From contig JAJDUS010000057.1 in assembly GCA_022826535.1 (NCBI GenBank), positions 1 through 33,443 of the forward strand: a stretch of DNA of 33,443 nucleotides. The letters run 5' to 3'. The DNA is from Prochlorococcaceae cyanobacterium jk18x1bzbins.87 (lineage in GTDB: Bacteria; Cyanobacteriota; Cyanobacteriia; PCC-6307; Cyanobiaceae). Under the pieces are notes generated by a model. It worked only from the letters and a program-made list of their open reading frames with translations. It ran no database searches and was not told the DNA's origin. The position numbers and the translations under genes were made by a program. Shown piece by piece: positions 1 to 9,582 of this stretch (position 1 is its first letter; every line of letters starts with the position of its first letter).

Positions 1-188
1 AAGAGGATTGCGAGTGCCCCAGGAGATCCTGGAAGTCCCTGGGGGGAATCATGGGAGTTCCATGCTCATTTTACTCACCTATTCCTATAGCTACTTTCTC
101 TTCTTGATTCCTTATCTTGCCTTTTTTCGTGGTGCCCTAGTGTGGGTAGAAGGGTGAAAATGGGTTTCCACCTTCGCGGGAATGGCGG

Positions 189-923
189 TTAGGGGCTGAT
201 TCTCGGCTTCGGCACTTTGGGATGTAAGTCCGAAACACTGGAAGCCCCTTCTAGTTGAGACCCGACTTTTTGATCAACCTTGGGGAGAAAGGGAAGTGGA
301 AGTTTTCTGTAAACCCACGAGTTTTCCAGTGTTTTCCTGGGCCGGCCGTCTGAAATCACGTAGCCAAGCATAAAAGATAGACCACTAGCCAAAGCCAATT
401 TCAAAATACAGTATCTAGTTTTGTGTATAACTTTCTTAAAGCTCTTAATTGGCTGAGGCTTATGATCGAAAAAGTAATAAAACAAATTAACTTTATCTGG
501 TAATTTGCTGATATGAAAACATTCAGATTCATTCAGACTCCCGTTTTTCACATTATATAATTTGAACATATGAAAATTATTAACAAGAACATATTTTGGA
601 TGATTTTTCTCTTTAAGCATATCAAAATATTCTTTTACTTGCTGATCAAATGCCCTATTCAAATTTTCCCCAGAGCTTTTATTTTCAATCAGAATAACAC
701 CAGGCCAAAGAACATCAATTCGCTTCTTGTTCTCATTCTTGGAAAGATCATACTCAAAATGGATATTGCTAGCAAAACGATCAATATTAAAAATTCCAAA
801 AAACTCATTGATAAAAGTTTGAGACTCCCTGGACTCTCTTATATTATACTTTCTTGTCCATCTTTTTACAAATTCCTTGGCTTTTTTGTGAATCCTCTCC
901 CTGTGCTCAGAGCTTAATTCCAT
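189..923 (-). pseudogene. Truncated MmeI-like (type IIL) restriction enzyme, N-terminal nuclease domain only
   Basis: This 244-codon frame starts with ATG and resembles the N-terminal endonuclease domain of MmeI-like type IIL restriction-modification proteins. The PD-(D/E)xK signature is visible as D70 (in IDVLWPG), E80 and K82 (in IENKSS). From memory this is the same D-X9-ExK spacing as MmeI itself. The flanking RESQTFINEFF and DQQVKEYF segments also fit that domain. Complete family members are roughly 900 residues with methyltransferase and target-recognition domains; all of that is missing here. Similarity fades after about residue 160. A hydrophobic stretch (about 172-190) follows, and the last 55 or so codons run into a more GC-rich repeat (228-339), so the C-terminus is probably not native. 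The body is much more AT-rich than pgl, whose stop lies only 18 bp upstream, which suggests horizontal acquisition. It is probably an inactive remnant; a domesticated nuclease is less likely. Confidence 0.6.
228..339 (-). repeat. Diverged copy of miniature element MITE-A
   Basis: The ends carry inverted AAACACTGGAA motifs (near 233 and, inverted, near 325-335). Read on the minus strand, the interior aligns with the MITE-A copies at 29074, 29880 and 32641; shared blocks include GAGTTTTCCAG, TTCTGT and CCTTG. The length (about 112 bp) is close to the 117 bp of the clear copies. The outer bases have decayed, so the exact boundaries are approximate. It supplies the 3' end of the MmeI-like reading frame. 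Confidence 0.5.
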
Positions 924-941
924 GGTGCAAAAGGCAGAGTC

Positions 942-1658
942 TCAGTCCCCAGGAGGAAAAGCTGCCTGGTCGCAAAGAACCAACACCTCCCCCTTCGGGG
1001 CCACCAGCTTGGCGGGGGTGCGGGCCGGATCTTCCTGGGGATCCAGCAGCCGCTGCAGCGCTTGCCGCTTGGCGGCGCCAGCCACCAGGATGATCACCTG
1101 CTGCGCGGCGCTCAGCAGGGGTGCAGTCATGGACACCCGCGGCAGTCCTTTCCCCCAACCCACGGTGGTCCACCGATCCTTCACCTCCACGGCAGTCGTA
1201 CCGGGAAAGAGGGAGGCCGTGTGACCATCATCCCCCAGGCCGAGGAGCGCCAGATCCAGTTGGGGCGGTTGGCCGGGGCAGAGTGTTTGCAGGAGGTCCC
1301 CATAGGCCCTGGCGCCGGCCTCCGGACTGGGCATCATATGGGTAGGAACAGGGTGGAGGCAGGCCCGGTGGGCCCGGCTGCCGCTCAGCAGACAGCGGCG
1401 CACCATGCCGGCGTTGCTGGCGGGATCCTGGGCATCCACCCAGCGCTCATCCCCCAGCACCAGCTCCACCCTTTCCCAGGGCAGGTCCTCTTGCCCCAGA
1501 TGGCCATAGGCGGCTTCTGGCGTGCTCCCCCCTGCCAGGGCCACGACACAGCGGGGTTTCCGGGTGGCAGTGGCGCGGATCACCGCGGCCATGGCGGTGG
1601 CAGCGGCTTGGGCCAGGGTTGCTTTGTCCGGGCTGCTTTGGAGACGGTAGTGGGTCAT
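942..1658 (-). CDS. pgl: 6-phosphogluconolactonase
   Basis: Hydrolyses 6-phosphoglucono-1,5-lactone to 6-phosphogluconate, the second step of the oxidative pentose phosphate pathway, in the cytosol. Family signatures are clear: ALAGGSTPEAAYG near the N-terminus, VLGDERWV, and the active-site block LLGLGDDGHTASLFPG. The length (238 aa) is normal. I chose the ATG at 1658 because its first four bases form an ATGA overlap with the gnd stop codon, a usual sign of translational coupling; an upstream GTG at 1667 would add only three residues. Its substrate comes from glucose-6-phosphate dehydrogenase, which is not in this window, and its product feeds gnd immediately upstream. The older cyanobacterial name is devB. 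Confidence 0.95.
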   Translation of the reverse strand: MTHYRLQSSPDKATLAQAAATAMAAVIRATATRKPRCVVALAGGSTPEAAYGHLGQEDLPWERVELVLGDERWVDAQDPASNAGMVRRCLLSGSRAHRACLHPVPTHMMPSPEAGARAYGDLLQTLCPGQPPQLDLALLGLGDDGHTASLFPGTTAVEVKDRWTTVGWGKGLPRVSMTAPLLSAAQQVIILVAGAAKRQALQRLLDPQEDPARTPAKLVAPKGEVLVLCDQAAFPPGD

Positions 1659-3073
1659 GCCAGCCACTCCGTATGGAAACTGCCCTCCCGGTCCACCCGT
1701 TCATAGGTGTGGGACCCGAAACAATCCCGCATGGCCTGCACTGCGTTCTGGGGGAGTCGGGGGGAGCGGTAGCTGTCGATGTAATGGAGAGCCGCTGAGA
1801 GGCAGGGGAGGGGAATGCCCCCACGGCCCCCCAGTTGCACAACGGTGCGCAGATTGTCCAGCCGGGCATTGATCTGCTGGGCAAACCAGGGATCCACCAT
1901 GAGGTTGGGCAGGTGGGGATTCTCCTGGAAGGCATTCTGAATGCGGCTCAGGAGCTTGGCGCGGATGATGCAGCCCCCTTTCCAGATTCTTGCGATGCTG
2001 GTGAGGTTCAGGTCATAGTTGTGCCGCTGTGAGCCGCGCCGCAACAGGGCAAGCCCCTGGGCATAGCTGGTGATGATGCTGAGGATGACCGCATCCCGCA
2101 GGGGCGCCATGGCATCCTCCACCCTGCCCAGTTCCATCGGCGGGGCAGATGGACCAGCCAGAATGGTGCTGGCCTTCACCCGCTCCGCCTTCAGGGAGCT
2201 CAGCACCCGGGCATTGACGGATTCATAGATGGTGGGCACAGCCACCCCCATTTCCAGGGCACTGATCACCGTCCAGATGCCTGTGCCCTTCTGGCCGGCC
2301 ACATCCAGAATCTTTTCCACCAGGTGGGCGCCACTCTCCGGGTCTTTTGTGCGCAGACACACCTCTGTGATCTCCACCAGATAGGAACTCAATTCCTCCA
2401 GTTGGTTCCAGGTGCCAACCACATTGGCCATGGTCTGACCATTGAGGCCGGCGCCCCGCTTCATCAGGTCATAGGCTTCCGCCAGAATCTGCTCGACGCC
2501 GTATTCAATGCCGTTGTGAACGGTCTTGACGAAGTGGCCGGCCCCACCGGGACCCATGTAGGCCACACAGGGACCGTCCTCCACCTGGGCGGCCATGGTT
2601 TCCACCAGGCTGGCAATGGCCTGGTAGGCCTCCCTGGTGCCACCGGGCATCATGCTGGGTCCCTCCAGGGCCCCCTTGGCCCCTCCGGAGATGCCCATCC
2701 CGATGTACCCGAAACTGCGGCTTTCCAGGACCTGGACCCGTTGCTCCGTGTCCATGTAGAGGGAGTTGCCCCCATCAATGAGCAGGTCCCCTTCCTCCAG
2801 AAGGGGGGCCAGGGCGTCAATGGTGGCGTCAATGGGGGCGCCCGCCTTGATCATCATCAGGATGCGGCGGGGGCGTTCTAGCTTCTGGACGAATTCCGGC
2901 AGGGTGTAGGCCGCTTGAATGGCCTTTCCCGATCCACGACCGGCCATGAAGGCATCTGTCTTCTCGCGGGTGCGGTTGTAGACCACGCTACTGAAGCCAT
3001 TGCTCTCGGCGTTGAGGATCAGGTTTTCTCCCATGACGCCGAGGCCAACCAAGCCAAAGTGCGCCTTGCTCAT
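1655..3073 (-). CDS. gnd: 6-phosphogluconate dehydrogenase (decarboxylating)
   Basis: Oxidatively decarboxylates 6-phosphogluconate to ribulose 5-phosphate and makes NADPH, which matters for a cyanobacterium in the dark. The N-terminal Rossmann motif GLGVMGENL lies at residues 10-18, with NRTREKTDAF near 33-42. The substrate-binding signature GISGGAKGALEGPSMMPGG spans about 127-145. Catalytic K183 and E190 fall in FVKTVHNGIEYG, at the positions known from characterised family members. The C-terminal HTYERVDREGSFHTEW is the usual closing motif. At 472 aa it is full length. The start is an ATG without an obvious Shine-Dalgarno sequence. It lies between glgC (86-bp gap) and pgl (ATGA overlap), all on the same strand. 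Confidence 0.97.
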   Translation of the reverse strand: MSKAHFGLVGLGVMGENLILNAESNGFSSVVYNRTREKTDAFMAGRGSGKAIQAAYTLPEFVQKLERPRRILMMIKAGAPIDATIDALAPLLEEGDLLIDGGNSLYMDTEQRVQVLESRSFGYIGMGISGGAKGALEGPSMMPGGTREAYQAIASLVETMAAQVEDGPCVAYMGPGGAGHFVKTVHNGIEYGVEQILAEAYDLMKRGAGLNGQTMANVVGTWNQLEELSSYLVEITEVCLRTKDPESGAHLVEKILDVAGQKGTGIWTVISALEMGVAVPTIYESVNARVLSSLKAERVKASTILAGPSAPPMELGRVEDAMAPLRDAVILSIITSYAQGLALLRRGSQRHNYDLNLTSIARIWKGGCIIRAKLLSRIQNAFQENPHLPNLMVDPWFAQQINARLDNLRTVVQLGGRGGIPLPCLSAALHYIDSYRSPRLPQNAVQAMRDCFGSHTYERVDREGSFHTEWLA

Positions 3074-3159
3074 GAGGTGTTGTTGGACTAGGGACAGTTT
3101 GGCCCAATGGGCCTTAAGGGATTCCTAAGAGCCCCCTGCAGCGGGCGGCTGGACCACCC

Positions 3160-4452
3160 TCAGATCACCATGTTGTTGGGAATGGTGGCGTTTTTAATCA
3201 CCACCACCAGATTGCTGCGGATGTAGAAGCCCAGCTCGGGGCGATCAGCATCCGCGATGCGGTCCTTGTTGATAATCTGCACATTGCTGCCAATGCGCAC
3301 GTTCTTATCCAGAATAGCCCCCTTCACCGTGGAGCCGGCGCCCACCCCCAAGGGGATGCCCCCCTTGGCCCGCACAGCCTCCCGTCGGGTGTTGGACTCG
3401 TAGCAGTCACTCCCCATGGTCAGGGTGTCTTGCAGCACGGCGCCGCTGCCAATGCGGCTACGCACCCCCAGCACACACTTGTGAATACTGCAACGTTTCA
3501 AGATGGAGCCGTCCCCAAGGATGGACTCGGTCACCTGGCTATCCAGCAGCTTGGTGGGGGGCAGGTAACGGGGACGGGTGTAAATGGGGAAGGCCTCGTC
3601 GTAGAAGGAAAATGCTGGCAAAGGCTGCTCGGTCAGCGCCAAGTTGGCCTCATAAAATGCCCGGATCGTGCCAATGTCCTCCCAGTAATCATTGAACAGA
3701 TAGGCCCGTAGATCATGGTCCTGCAATGCCGTGGGGATGATCTCCTTGCCGAAGTCCGTTGCTGAGGGATTCTGATCCAACAGATCAAACAGGGCCTTGC
3801 GGCTGAAGACGTAAATGCCCATGGAGGCCAAGTGGGGCTTGCTCTGGGCTTCCTCTGCCGGGAGTCCATAGACGGAGGTGTCCACCCGCATCTGGGCCAG
3901 GGCCTCACCCTGGGGCTTCTCGCGGAACTCCAGGATGCGCCGTGAGGCATCCGTGCGCATGAGGCCGAAGCTCTGGCCTTGCTCCGGGGTGACCGGCAAG
4001 GCCGCCACGCTGATGTCTGCCCCCAGGGCCCGGTGGGAAGCCACAAAGGCACCGTAGTCCATGCGGTAGAGCTGATCCCCGCTGAGGATCAGATACTCAT
4101 CCACGTCCCATTCCTGGAAGAGCCACTTGTACTTGCGCACCGCATCAGCAGTGCCTTCAAACCAACTGGGGCTCTCCGGCGTCTGCTGGGCCGCGAGAAC
4201 CTCCACAAAACCCTGACCGAAGCCTGCCGAGAGGTTGTAGGTGCGGGAAAGGTGGCGATTGAGGGAGGCACTGTTGAACTGGGTCAGGGCATAAATTTTG
4301 TTGATGCCCGAATTGATGCAGTTGCTGACTGGAATGTCGATGAGGCGGTACTTGGCAGCCAGGGGAACAGCCGGCTTGGCCCGCATCTTGGTGAGGGGAA
4401 AGAGACGGGTTCCGGCGCCGCCGCCGAGGATGATTCCCAAGACCCGCTTCAT
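3160..4452 (-). CDS. glgC: Glucose-1-phosphate adenylyltransferase (ADP-glucose pyrophosphorylase)
   Basis: Makes ADP-glucose from glucose 1-phosphate and ATP, the committed and allosterically controlled step of glycogen synthesis. The protein opens with [20 protein letters not shown], the nucleotide-binding signature, followed by [19 protein letters not shown] and [15 protein letters not shown]. The C-terminal half is the left-handed beta-helix with repeated hexapeptides ([18 protein letters not shown]) and ends at [11 protein letters not shown] chose the ATG at 4452 because it gives the usual cyanobacterial length (430 aa) and N-terminus; the open frame runs 23 codons further upstream, but those residues are not conserved-looking. 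With this start there is a 65-bp gap to hemA. Confidence 0.96.
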   Translation of the reverse strand: MKRVLGIILGGGAGTRLFPLTKMRAKPAVPLAAKYRLIDIPVSNCINSGINKIYALTQFNSASLNRHLSRTYNLSAGFGQGFVEVLAAQQTPESPSWFEGTADAVRKYKWLFQEWDVDEYLILSGDQLYRMDYGAFVASHRALGADISVAALPVTPEQGQSFGLMRTDASRRILEFREKPQGEALAQMRVDTSVYGLPAEEAQSKPHLASMGIYVFSRKALFDLLDQNPSATDFGKEIIPTALQDHDLRAYLFNDYWEDIGTIRAFYEANLALTEQPLPAFSFYDEAFPIYTRPRYLPPTKLLDSQVTESILGDGSILKRCSIHKCVLGVRSRIGSGAVLQDTLTMGSDCYESNTRREAVRAKGGIPLGVGAGSTVKGAILDKNVRIGSNVQIINKDRIADADRPELGFYIRSNLVVVIKNATIPNNMVI

Positions 4453-4517
4453 GGACACGCTGCTAACAGACTCACTCTCCTTGATGGAGGGTGCAAACGG
4501 CAAGACCCCCCGGCGAA

Positions 4518-5825
4518 TCAAGGGGCCTCAACCTGATCCAGATCAAACAATTCACACACAACCTGGAGCTGTTGCAGTCGCTTCTGCCGCTCCATGGGCC
4601 CCCGCAACCGGGTCACAGGGCCATGGAGCACCTTGTTGAGAATGCCCTTGCTGAGGGCTTCCACCACATTCTTCTCCCGGGCCGAGAGATCCGGACCCAT
4701 GCGGCTGAGGGCCTTGAGCAACTCCTGTTCACGCACCTGGTCCAGGGTGCGCCGCAACCGGTTCAGCACAGGAACAGCTTCCAGGCCGTCCCACCAGACG
4801 AGGAAGTCCTCAGCATCCTGGCGCAAGAGGGCCTCGGCCACCTTGGCGGTGGCCTGGCGGGTCTCCCTGTTGCGGGCCACCACCTCCTCCAGGTCGTCCA
4901 CGTCATAGGCCGCCACCCCATCCACAGCCACCACATCGGCGGTGATATTGCGAGGCACACCAATATCGAAAAGCTTGAGGCGGCGGATGGGGGGCAGCTG
5001 CTCCAGCCGTGCCCGGGTGAGCATGGGCGTGGTGGCCGCTGTGCTGGTAAACACTATGGAGGCACTTCGCAGTTCTTCATCCAACTGCTCCAGACCGACG
5101 CAGCGAATGGTGAGCTGGGGAAAGTCCTTGGCCAAGGCCTCTGCCCGGGCCGTGGTTCTGTTCACCAGGGTGAGTGCTGTGCAGCCCTTTGCCGCCAGGT
5201 GTTGCACCAGCAACCGACCCATTCGGCCACAGCCCACCACGGCCACCGCTTCCTCACCGAGGCCAACAGGATGCTGTTCACCCCGCTCCTGGCCGCACTT
5301 GAGCTGGGCCAGTTCCACTGCAGCACTGCTGATGGAGACGGCCCCTGTACCCAATTTGGTTTCACTGCGTACCCGCTTGCCCGTGCTGACCGCCTGATTC
5401 AGGAGCCGCCCCAAAATGGGGCCGGTGGATTTGTGCTCCTGTCCCAGGCGGGCCATTTTCTTCACTTGCGCCAGGATTTGCCCTTCCCCCAGCACCAGGC
5501 TGTCGAGGCCAGCGGCAACCCGCAGCAGATGGTCAATGGCCTCAGCGTGATGAAGAACAAACAGATGGGGCCTCAACGCTGTGGCAGGCAGGCCGCTGCG
5601 GTCGCTGAGGAAGCGGGCCATGGCGGCAATGCCTGCATCGGCGTGGCGCAGGAGGGTGTAGATCTCCAGCCTGTTGCAGGTGCTGAGAATGGACGCCTCC
5701 TGCACCTCCTGCACCGCCATCAGACTCCTAAGGGAGTTGGGCAATGTCTCGTCCGTGATGCTGAGCCGTTCCCGCACCTCCACTGGCGCGGTGCGATGGC
5801 TGAGGCCAATGACGGCAATATGCAT
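4518..5825 (-). CDS. hemA: Glutamyl-tRNA reductase
   Basis: Reduces glutamyl-tRNA(Glu) to glutamate-1-semialdehyde with NADPH, the first committed step of C5-pathway tetrapyrrole synthesis and so the entry to chlorophyll, haem and bilins. The N-terminus [19 protein letters not shown] and the catalytic cysteine C50 within STCNRLEIY are diagnostic. A GSVS-type segment ([13 protein letters not shown]) precedes the NADPH-binding motif [11 protein letters not shown] near residue 198. The C-terminal helical dimerisation domain (about 340-420) is complete. At 435 aa it has normal length. It follows glpX by 36 bp and precedes glgC on the same strand, so it is probably co-transcribed with them. I saw no regulatory element. 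Confidence 0.96.
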   Translation of the reverse strand: MHIAVIGLSHRTAPVEVRERLSITDETLPNSLRSLMAVQEVQEASILSTCNRLEIYTLLRHADAGIAAMARFLSDRSGLPATALRPHLFVLHHAEAIDHLLRVAAGLDSLVLGEGQILAQVKKMARLGQEHKSTGPILGRLLNQAVSTGKRVRSETKLGTGAVSISSAAVELAQLKCGQERGEQHPVGLGEEAVAVVGCGRMGRLLVQHLAAKGCTALTLVNRTTARAEALAKDFPQLTIRCVGLEQLDEELRSASIVFTSTAATTPMLTRARLEQLPPIRRLKLFDIGVPRNITADVVAVDGVAAYDVDDLEEVVARNRETRQATAKVAEALLRQDAEDFLVWWDGLEAVPVLNRLRRTLDQVREQELLKALSRMGPDLSAREKNVVEALSKGILNKVLHGPVTRLRGPMERQKRLQQLQVVCELFDLDQVEAP

Positions 5826-5861
5826 GGGAGGAGCCGGTTGGGAGAGGGCGCTGCTGGCGTC

Positions 5862-6866
5862 TCAGTGCAACGACACCTTGGTGGCGCCTGCTTTGATGTG
5901 GACCGTGTTGGTGAAACGGGCTGTGTGATCCAGGGAGGAAATCACCAGGCTGCTTGTGCGGGTGCAGTCCGGCTCAAACTTCACCCCATGGAACAGGAGA
6001 CCATCGGTGATGCCGCTGGCAGCAAAGACTACATTCCGGCCATTGGCCAATTCCTCTGCCCCATAGACACGGTCGGGATCCGTAATGCCCATCTCCGCCA
6101 GTCGCGCCAGGTTGCCCTCCTTGGTGAGGTTGGCCCATTCTTTGGTCATGGCGACCGCGGGATCATAGACCAGTTGCCCCTGGAAGTGGCCCCCCAGGCA
6201 GCGCAACGCCGCTGCGGAGATCACCCCCTCGGGCGCTGCGCCGATGCCCATGAGGCAGTGGGTGCCGGTTCCTTCAAAACCACAGGCAATGGCGGCGCTC
6301 ACATCCCCATCGCTGATGGGTTTGACGCGGGCGCCGGCGCTGTGGATCTCGGCGATCAGATTTTTATGGCGGGCACGATCCATCACCACCACCACCAACT
6401 CATCAATGGCCAGCCCCAGGCAGTCCGCCAGGATCTTGAGATTGTCCGTGGGCGATTTGCGGAGATCCACTTTGCCCTTGGCGGCTGGCGGTGCAGCCAG
6501 CTTGTTCATGTAGAAGTCCGGCGCATTGAACAGTCCACCACGGTCACTGGCGGCCAGAACTGCCATGGAGCCGGGCTGGGCGTTGGCGCAAAGATTAGTG
6601 CCTTCACAGGGATCAACGGCGAAATCCACCCCGGGTCCGTGGCCACTACCCACCTCCTCGCCGATGTACAGCATGGGAGCCTCATCCCGTTCCCCCTCGC
6701 CGATCACAATGCGGCCCTGCATGGGAATGGCGCCCATGCGCTTGCGCATGGCTTCCACCGCAGCAGCATCCGCATCATTCTTGCGGCCCTGACCGGTGAG
6801 CTGGGCTGACGCAATGGCCGCCTGTTCGACAACTTCCAGCAGTTCCTGAATCAGGTTGCGGTCCAC
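5862..6866 (-). CDS. glpX: Class II fructose-1,6-bisphosphatase / sedoheptulose-1,7-bisphosphatase
   Basis: In cyanobacteria this GlpX-type enzyme hydrolyses both fructose-1,6- and sedoheptulose-1,7-bisphosphate in the Calvin cycle. Visible motifs are [13 protein letters not shown] (29-41), [11 protein letters not shown] (56-66, metal ligands) and VDPCEGTN (84-91), and the end [14 protein letters not shown] is typical of cyanobacterial members. The length, 334 aa, is as expected. The start codon is GTG at 6866, supported because the next residues ([16 protein letters not shown]) match the conserved N-terminus. It heads the minus-strand group glpX-hemA-glgC-gnd-pgl and faces rpe across 125 bp that must hold both promoters; I could not identify convincing -35/-10 pairs there. 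Confidence 0.95.
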   Translation of the reverse strand: MDRNLIQELLEVVEQAAIASAQLTGQGRKNDADAAAVEAMRKRMGAIPMQGRIVIGEGERDEAPMLYIGEEVGSGHGPGVDFAVDPCEGTNLCANAQPGSMAVLAASDRGGLFNAPDFYMNKLAAPPAAKGKVDLRKSPTDNLKILADCLGLAIDELVVVVMDRARHKNLIAEIHSAGARVKPISDGDVSAAIACGFEGTGTHCLMGIGAAPEGVISAAALRCLGGHFQGQLVYDPAVAMTKEWANLTKEGNLARLAEMGITDPDRVYGAEELANGRNVVFAASGITDGLLFHGVKFEPDCTRTSSLVISSLDHTARFTNTVHIKAGATKVSLH

Positions 6867-6991
6867 GGATTCTCAAGCAAAGGTCTGATGCACGCCCCCA
6901 ATGGAGGTCGAAGCGCAGGCGAGTCTATCAGCGACATGCCCCAACTGCCGGTTAGGCTGATGGCGGCCCCCTAATCCACTCCGGCAGCACC

Positions 6992-7675
6992 ATGTCCCCC
7001 AAGCCCCTTGTGATTGCACCGTCCATTCTTTCCGCCGACTTTGCGCGGCTGGGGGATGAGGTGAGGGCTGTGGACCAGGCTGGCGCAGACTGGATCCATG
7101 TGGATGTGATGGATGGGCGCTTTGTGCCCAATCTCACCATTGGCCCGCTGGTGGTGGCAGCCCTGCGCCCGGTGACGGAAAAGCCCCTGGATGTTCATCT
7201 GATGATCGTGGAGCCGGAGAAGTATGCGCCGGATTTCGCCAGGGCAGGCGCTGACCATATTTATGTCCAAGTGGAAGCCTGTCCCCATCTTCATCGCAAC
7301 CTGGCGCAGATCAAGGACTTGGGTAAAAAAGCGGGAGCTGTTCTCAACCCCGGCACATCCCTCAGCACCCTGGAGTACTGCCTTGAGCTCTGCGACATGG
7401 TGTTGGTCATGTCGGTCAATCCTGGTTTTGGCGGGCAGAGCTTTATCCCTTCAGCGGTGGAGAAGATCCGCAAGCTGCGCCAAATGTGTGATGAGCGGGG
7501 GCTGGATCCCTGGATTGAGGTGGATGGGGGTGTCAAGGCCAGCAATGCCTGGAGCGTCATCGATGCTGGCGCCAACGCATTGGTTGCAGGCTCAGCGGTT
7601 TTCGGAGCAGGGGACTATGCCACCGCCATTCATGGCATCCGCAATAGCCGCAATCCCGCACTGGCTGCAGCCTGA
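6992..7675 (+). CDS. rpe: Ribulose-phosphate 3-epimerase
   Basis: Interconverts ribulose 5-phosphate and xylulose 5-phosphate in the Calvin and pentose phosphate cycles. It is a TIM-barrel protein with all signatures present: [25 protein letters not shown] (metal-binding His and Asp), [19 protein letters not shown] (phosphate and active-site loop) and EVDGGV. The length, 227 aa, is normal. The start is ATG at 6992, with no clear Shine-Dalgarno sequence. It is transcribed divergently from glpX, another Calvin-cycle gene. It converges with the small ccsA-linked gene, whose stop lies 14 bp beyond the rpe stop; no clear bidirectional terminator is visible between them. Confidence 0.96.
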   Translation: MSPKPLVIAPSILSADFARLGDEVRAVDQAGADWIHVDVMDGRFVPNLTIGPLVVAALRPVTEKPLDVHLMIVEPEKYAPDFARAGADHIYVQVEACPHLHRNLAQIKDLGKKAGAVLNPGTSLSTLEYCLELCDMVLVMSVNPGFGGQSFIPSAVEKIRKLRQMCDERGLDPWIEVDGGVKASNAWSVIDAGANALVAGSAVFGAGDYATAIHGIRNSRNPALAAA

Positions 7676-7689
7676 TCCAGGCAAGGCGC

Positions 7690-8001
7690 TCAGAGTTGGA
7701 GAATGGCCTCGAACACACAGGCCAGGCGGTTCTCTTCGGTGAACGCCTTCAGATCCTCCAGAGAGGCCGGTGGTTCCCCCAGGGCGTCCACCCGTTCCTG
7801 GAGACACCGGCACGATGCCTGAGCAATGGCTTCCGGGGCCCCCTGATGGCGGGCCTCAACCCGGCAAGCCTGTTGGTAGGACTCCATGGGATTGGCGTCC
7901 ATGGGCTCCACCACCTGGGCCGGCTCAGCTTGAGCGATGAGCACAAATCCTGTGGCTGCGCCCAGCACCACGGTGGGGATCAGGAGCTGCCAAGAAACCA
8001 T
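7690..8001 (-). CDS. Small exported or membrane-anchored protein with CxC motif, unknown function
   Basis: A 103-residue protein that I do not recognise. Residues 1-25 look like a signal peptide or membrane anchor (hydrophobic LLIPTVVLGAATGFVLIAQA). The remainder is acidic and soluble with four cysteines: C46, the pair C64 and C66 in a CxC arrangement, and C95. The even spacing suggests disulphide bonds or metal binding outside the cytoplasm. Its ATG overlaps the 3' end of ccsA by 22 bp on the same strand, so it is very likely co-translated with that cytochrome c assembly gene. A link to thiol or haem handling is suggested only by this context and the CxC motif. Confidence 0.65.
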   Translation of the reverse strand: MVSWQLLIPTVVLGAATGFVLIAQAEPAQVVEPMDANPMESYQQACRVEARHQGAPEAIAQASCRCLQERVDALGEPPASLEDLKAFTEENRLACVFEAILQL

Positions 8002-8921
8002 CCGTAACTGTGCAGGCCAACGCCAAGAAGATTAACGCCGATGTAACAGATCACCACCACCACAAATCCGGAGGCGGCCAGCAGCGCTGAGCGACGACCA
8101 TGCCAACCCCGATTCAGGCGAGTGTGAAGGTAGGCAGCGTACACCAGCCAACAGATGAGAGCCCAGGTTTCCTTGGGATCCCAACTCCACCAACTGCCCC
8201 AAGCTTCATTGGCCCACACTGCACCACTGATGATGCCGATGGAGAGCAGCAGGAAGCCCACTGTGATGGTGCGGTAGCTCAGGTTGTCCAGGCGTTCGGC
8301 TTGGCTGAAGGTTTCACTGTAGAGACTGGCGAGTTTCTCTCCCATGGCCATGGTGGGGGCGCGAAATCCGCCGCTGCCGATGGAACTCCCCCGAATTGCC
8401 ACGGCCTGATCCCGATTCGCCAGCAGCACGCCCACCGCCAAGGCAGACCCCACCAGCAATGCCCCATAGCTGGCCATGATCACACTCACATGCATCACCA
8501 GCCAACTGGAGCGCAGGGCTGGCACCAGGGAATTGGCCGCCTGCAGGGAAGAGGGGAGGGCAAAGGAGGCAAAAGCCAAGGCTCCCAGGGCCAGGGGTGT
8601 GGTCAGAGCAGGCACCCAGACATGGGGGGAGATGCGCATCAGCAGCAACTGGGTAAAGCTGGCACACCAACTGAGGAAGCACAGGGACTCATAGAGGTTG
8701 CTCACCGGAAAGTGACCCGTGTCCATCCAGCGGCGCAGCAACAATGCCGCCAGGAACAGATTGGCTCCCGCCACGAATACGGTGCTCAGCCGCTGGGAAT
8801 GGTCCCCTGCCATGAGACCCCAAAACGCTGCGGGTAAAGCCATCAGCAGCAACAACAGGGCTGCCAACTCCAGGGCTGCGATCAGGTTGATGGGCGTCAA
8901 TAATAGAGCAATGGGCATCAC
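7980..8921 (-). CDS. ccsA: System II cytochrome c biogenesis protein CcsA (haem-handling WWD protein)
   Basis: Integral membrane protein that, with Ccs1, carries haem across the thylakoid or plasma membrane and attaches it to apocytochromes c (cytochrome f, c6, c550). The tryptophan-rich WWD motif WGSWWSWDPKETWALI near residues 241-256 is diagnostic. There are about eight hydrophobic segments, and conserved histidines flank the motif (H143 in LVMHVSV, and the His near YLHTRLNRG). At 313 aa it is full length. The start is GTG at 8921 or the adjacent ATG at 8918. The stop overlaps the small CxC protein gene. Some databases name this family CcsB (TIGR03144); the partner ccs1 is not in the window. 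Confidence 0.93.
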   Translation of the reverse strand: MMPIALLLTPINLIAALELAALLLLLMALPAAFWGLMAGDHSQRLSTVFVAGANLFLAALLLRRWMDTGHFPVSNLYESLCFLSWCASFTQLLLMRISPHVWVPALTTPLALGALAFASFALPSSLQAANSLVPALRSSWLVMHVSVIMASYGALLVGSALAVGVLLANRDQAVAIRGSSIGSGGFRAPTMAMGEKLASLYSETFSQAERLDNLSYRTITVGFLLLSIGIISGAVWANEAWGSWWSWDPKETWALICWLVYAAYLHTRLNRGWHGRRSALLAASGFVVVVICYIGVNLLGVGLHSYGWFLGSS

Positions 8922-8967
8922 CGATGCCTTATGGGAGCCTTCAGGTTAGGGTCAGGATCTTAAGCCC

Positions 8968-9582
8968 TAGGGTCAGGCCTCGTCACCAGAAGAGGACGGT
9001 GGCGGCCAGGAGAATGGCAGAACGGAAGACGTGGGCGCAGCCGTCGTAGCGGGTTGCAATGGGCCGCCAGTCCTTCTGTCGGGAAAAGAGCGTCTCGATT
9101 TTGTGAGGCCGGCGATCCAGCCTCTTGTGGCCATGGACTGGTTTCTTGCGGCAGTGACGGGGCATGATACAAGGTGTGATGACCTGCTGGGCCAGCCTCT
9201 TGCGGATTTTGTCCCTGTCATACCCTTGCTCCCCAATCACCGCGGCCGCAGGCGGCAGATCCTTGAGCACCCCATCAGCACCAGTGAAGTCACTACGTTG
9301 CTCCTCACACAGGTGGAGCCATCGGGGACCACCTTTGCTGTGGCAGACCCCATGGAGCTTGCTGGTCATGCCCCCCTTGGCGTGACCGATTAGGCGGGGG
9401 GCATCCCCCTTGTTGAGGATGGACGCCGTGCAATCCACGTTCCTTGGGGAGCAAGGGGCAGATGCGATCAACCTGCTCCTCGCTGAGCCCAAACAACTGG
9501 GCCATCACCCATCCTCCTGCTAACCTCATTGGGCCTCCCTCTCTGGTGAGAGGATCACCCCTCACTATGGGTCCTGACCCTA
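8968..9582 (-). mobile_element. IS5-family (IS427-like) element, copy 1, internally deleted
   Basis: The ends read TAGGGTCAGG (8968) and CCTGACCCTA (to 9582) and match those of the 880-bp copy at 22228-23107. Both sides show CTAG (8967-8970 and 9580-9583). On the minus strand the transposase start is recognisable (SEEQVDRICPLLPKERG). It then jumps near 9430-9437 straight to the LNKGG / GYDRDKIRKRLAQQ / KIETLFSRQKDWRP part. About 265 bp, including the first catalytic aspartate region, are missing, so it cannot encode a working transposase. It lies between ccsA and the LptF/G-like gene. A second end-like TTAGGGTCAGGATC sits at 8945-8958. Confidence 0.85.

Noticed and set aside
3101-3113. Hairpin GGCCC-AAT-GGGCC between glgC and gnd
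   Set aside because: A short stem without a following U-tract on either strand, so not supported as a terminator.
4491-6809. 772-codon open frame on the plus strand across glgC, hemA and glpX
   Set aside because: It is antisense to three well-conserved genes and has the His/Gln/Gly-rich composition typical of a frame opposite GC-rich coding sequence.
6867-6991. Possible promoters between glpX and rpe
   Set aside because: Both genes need promoters here, but I found no -35/-10 pair with acceptable spacing on either strand.
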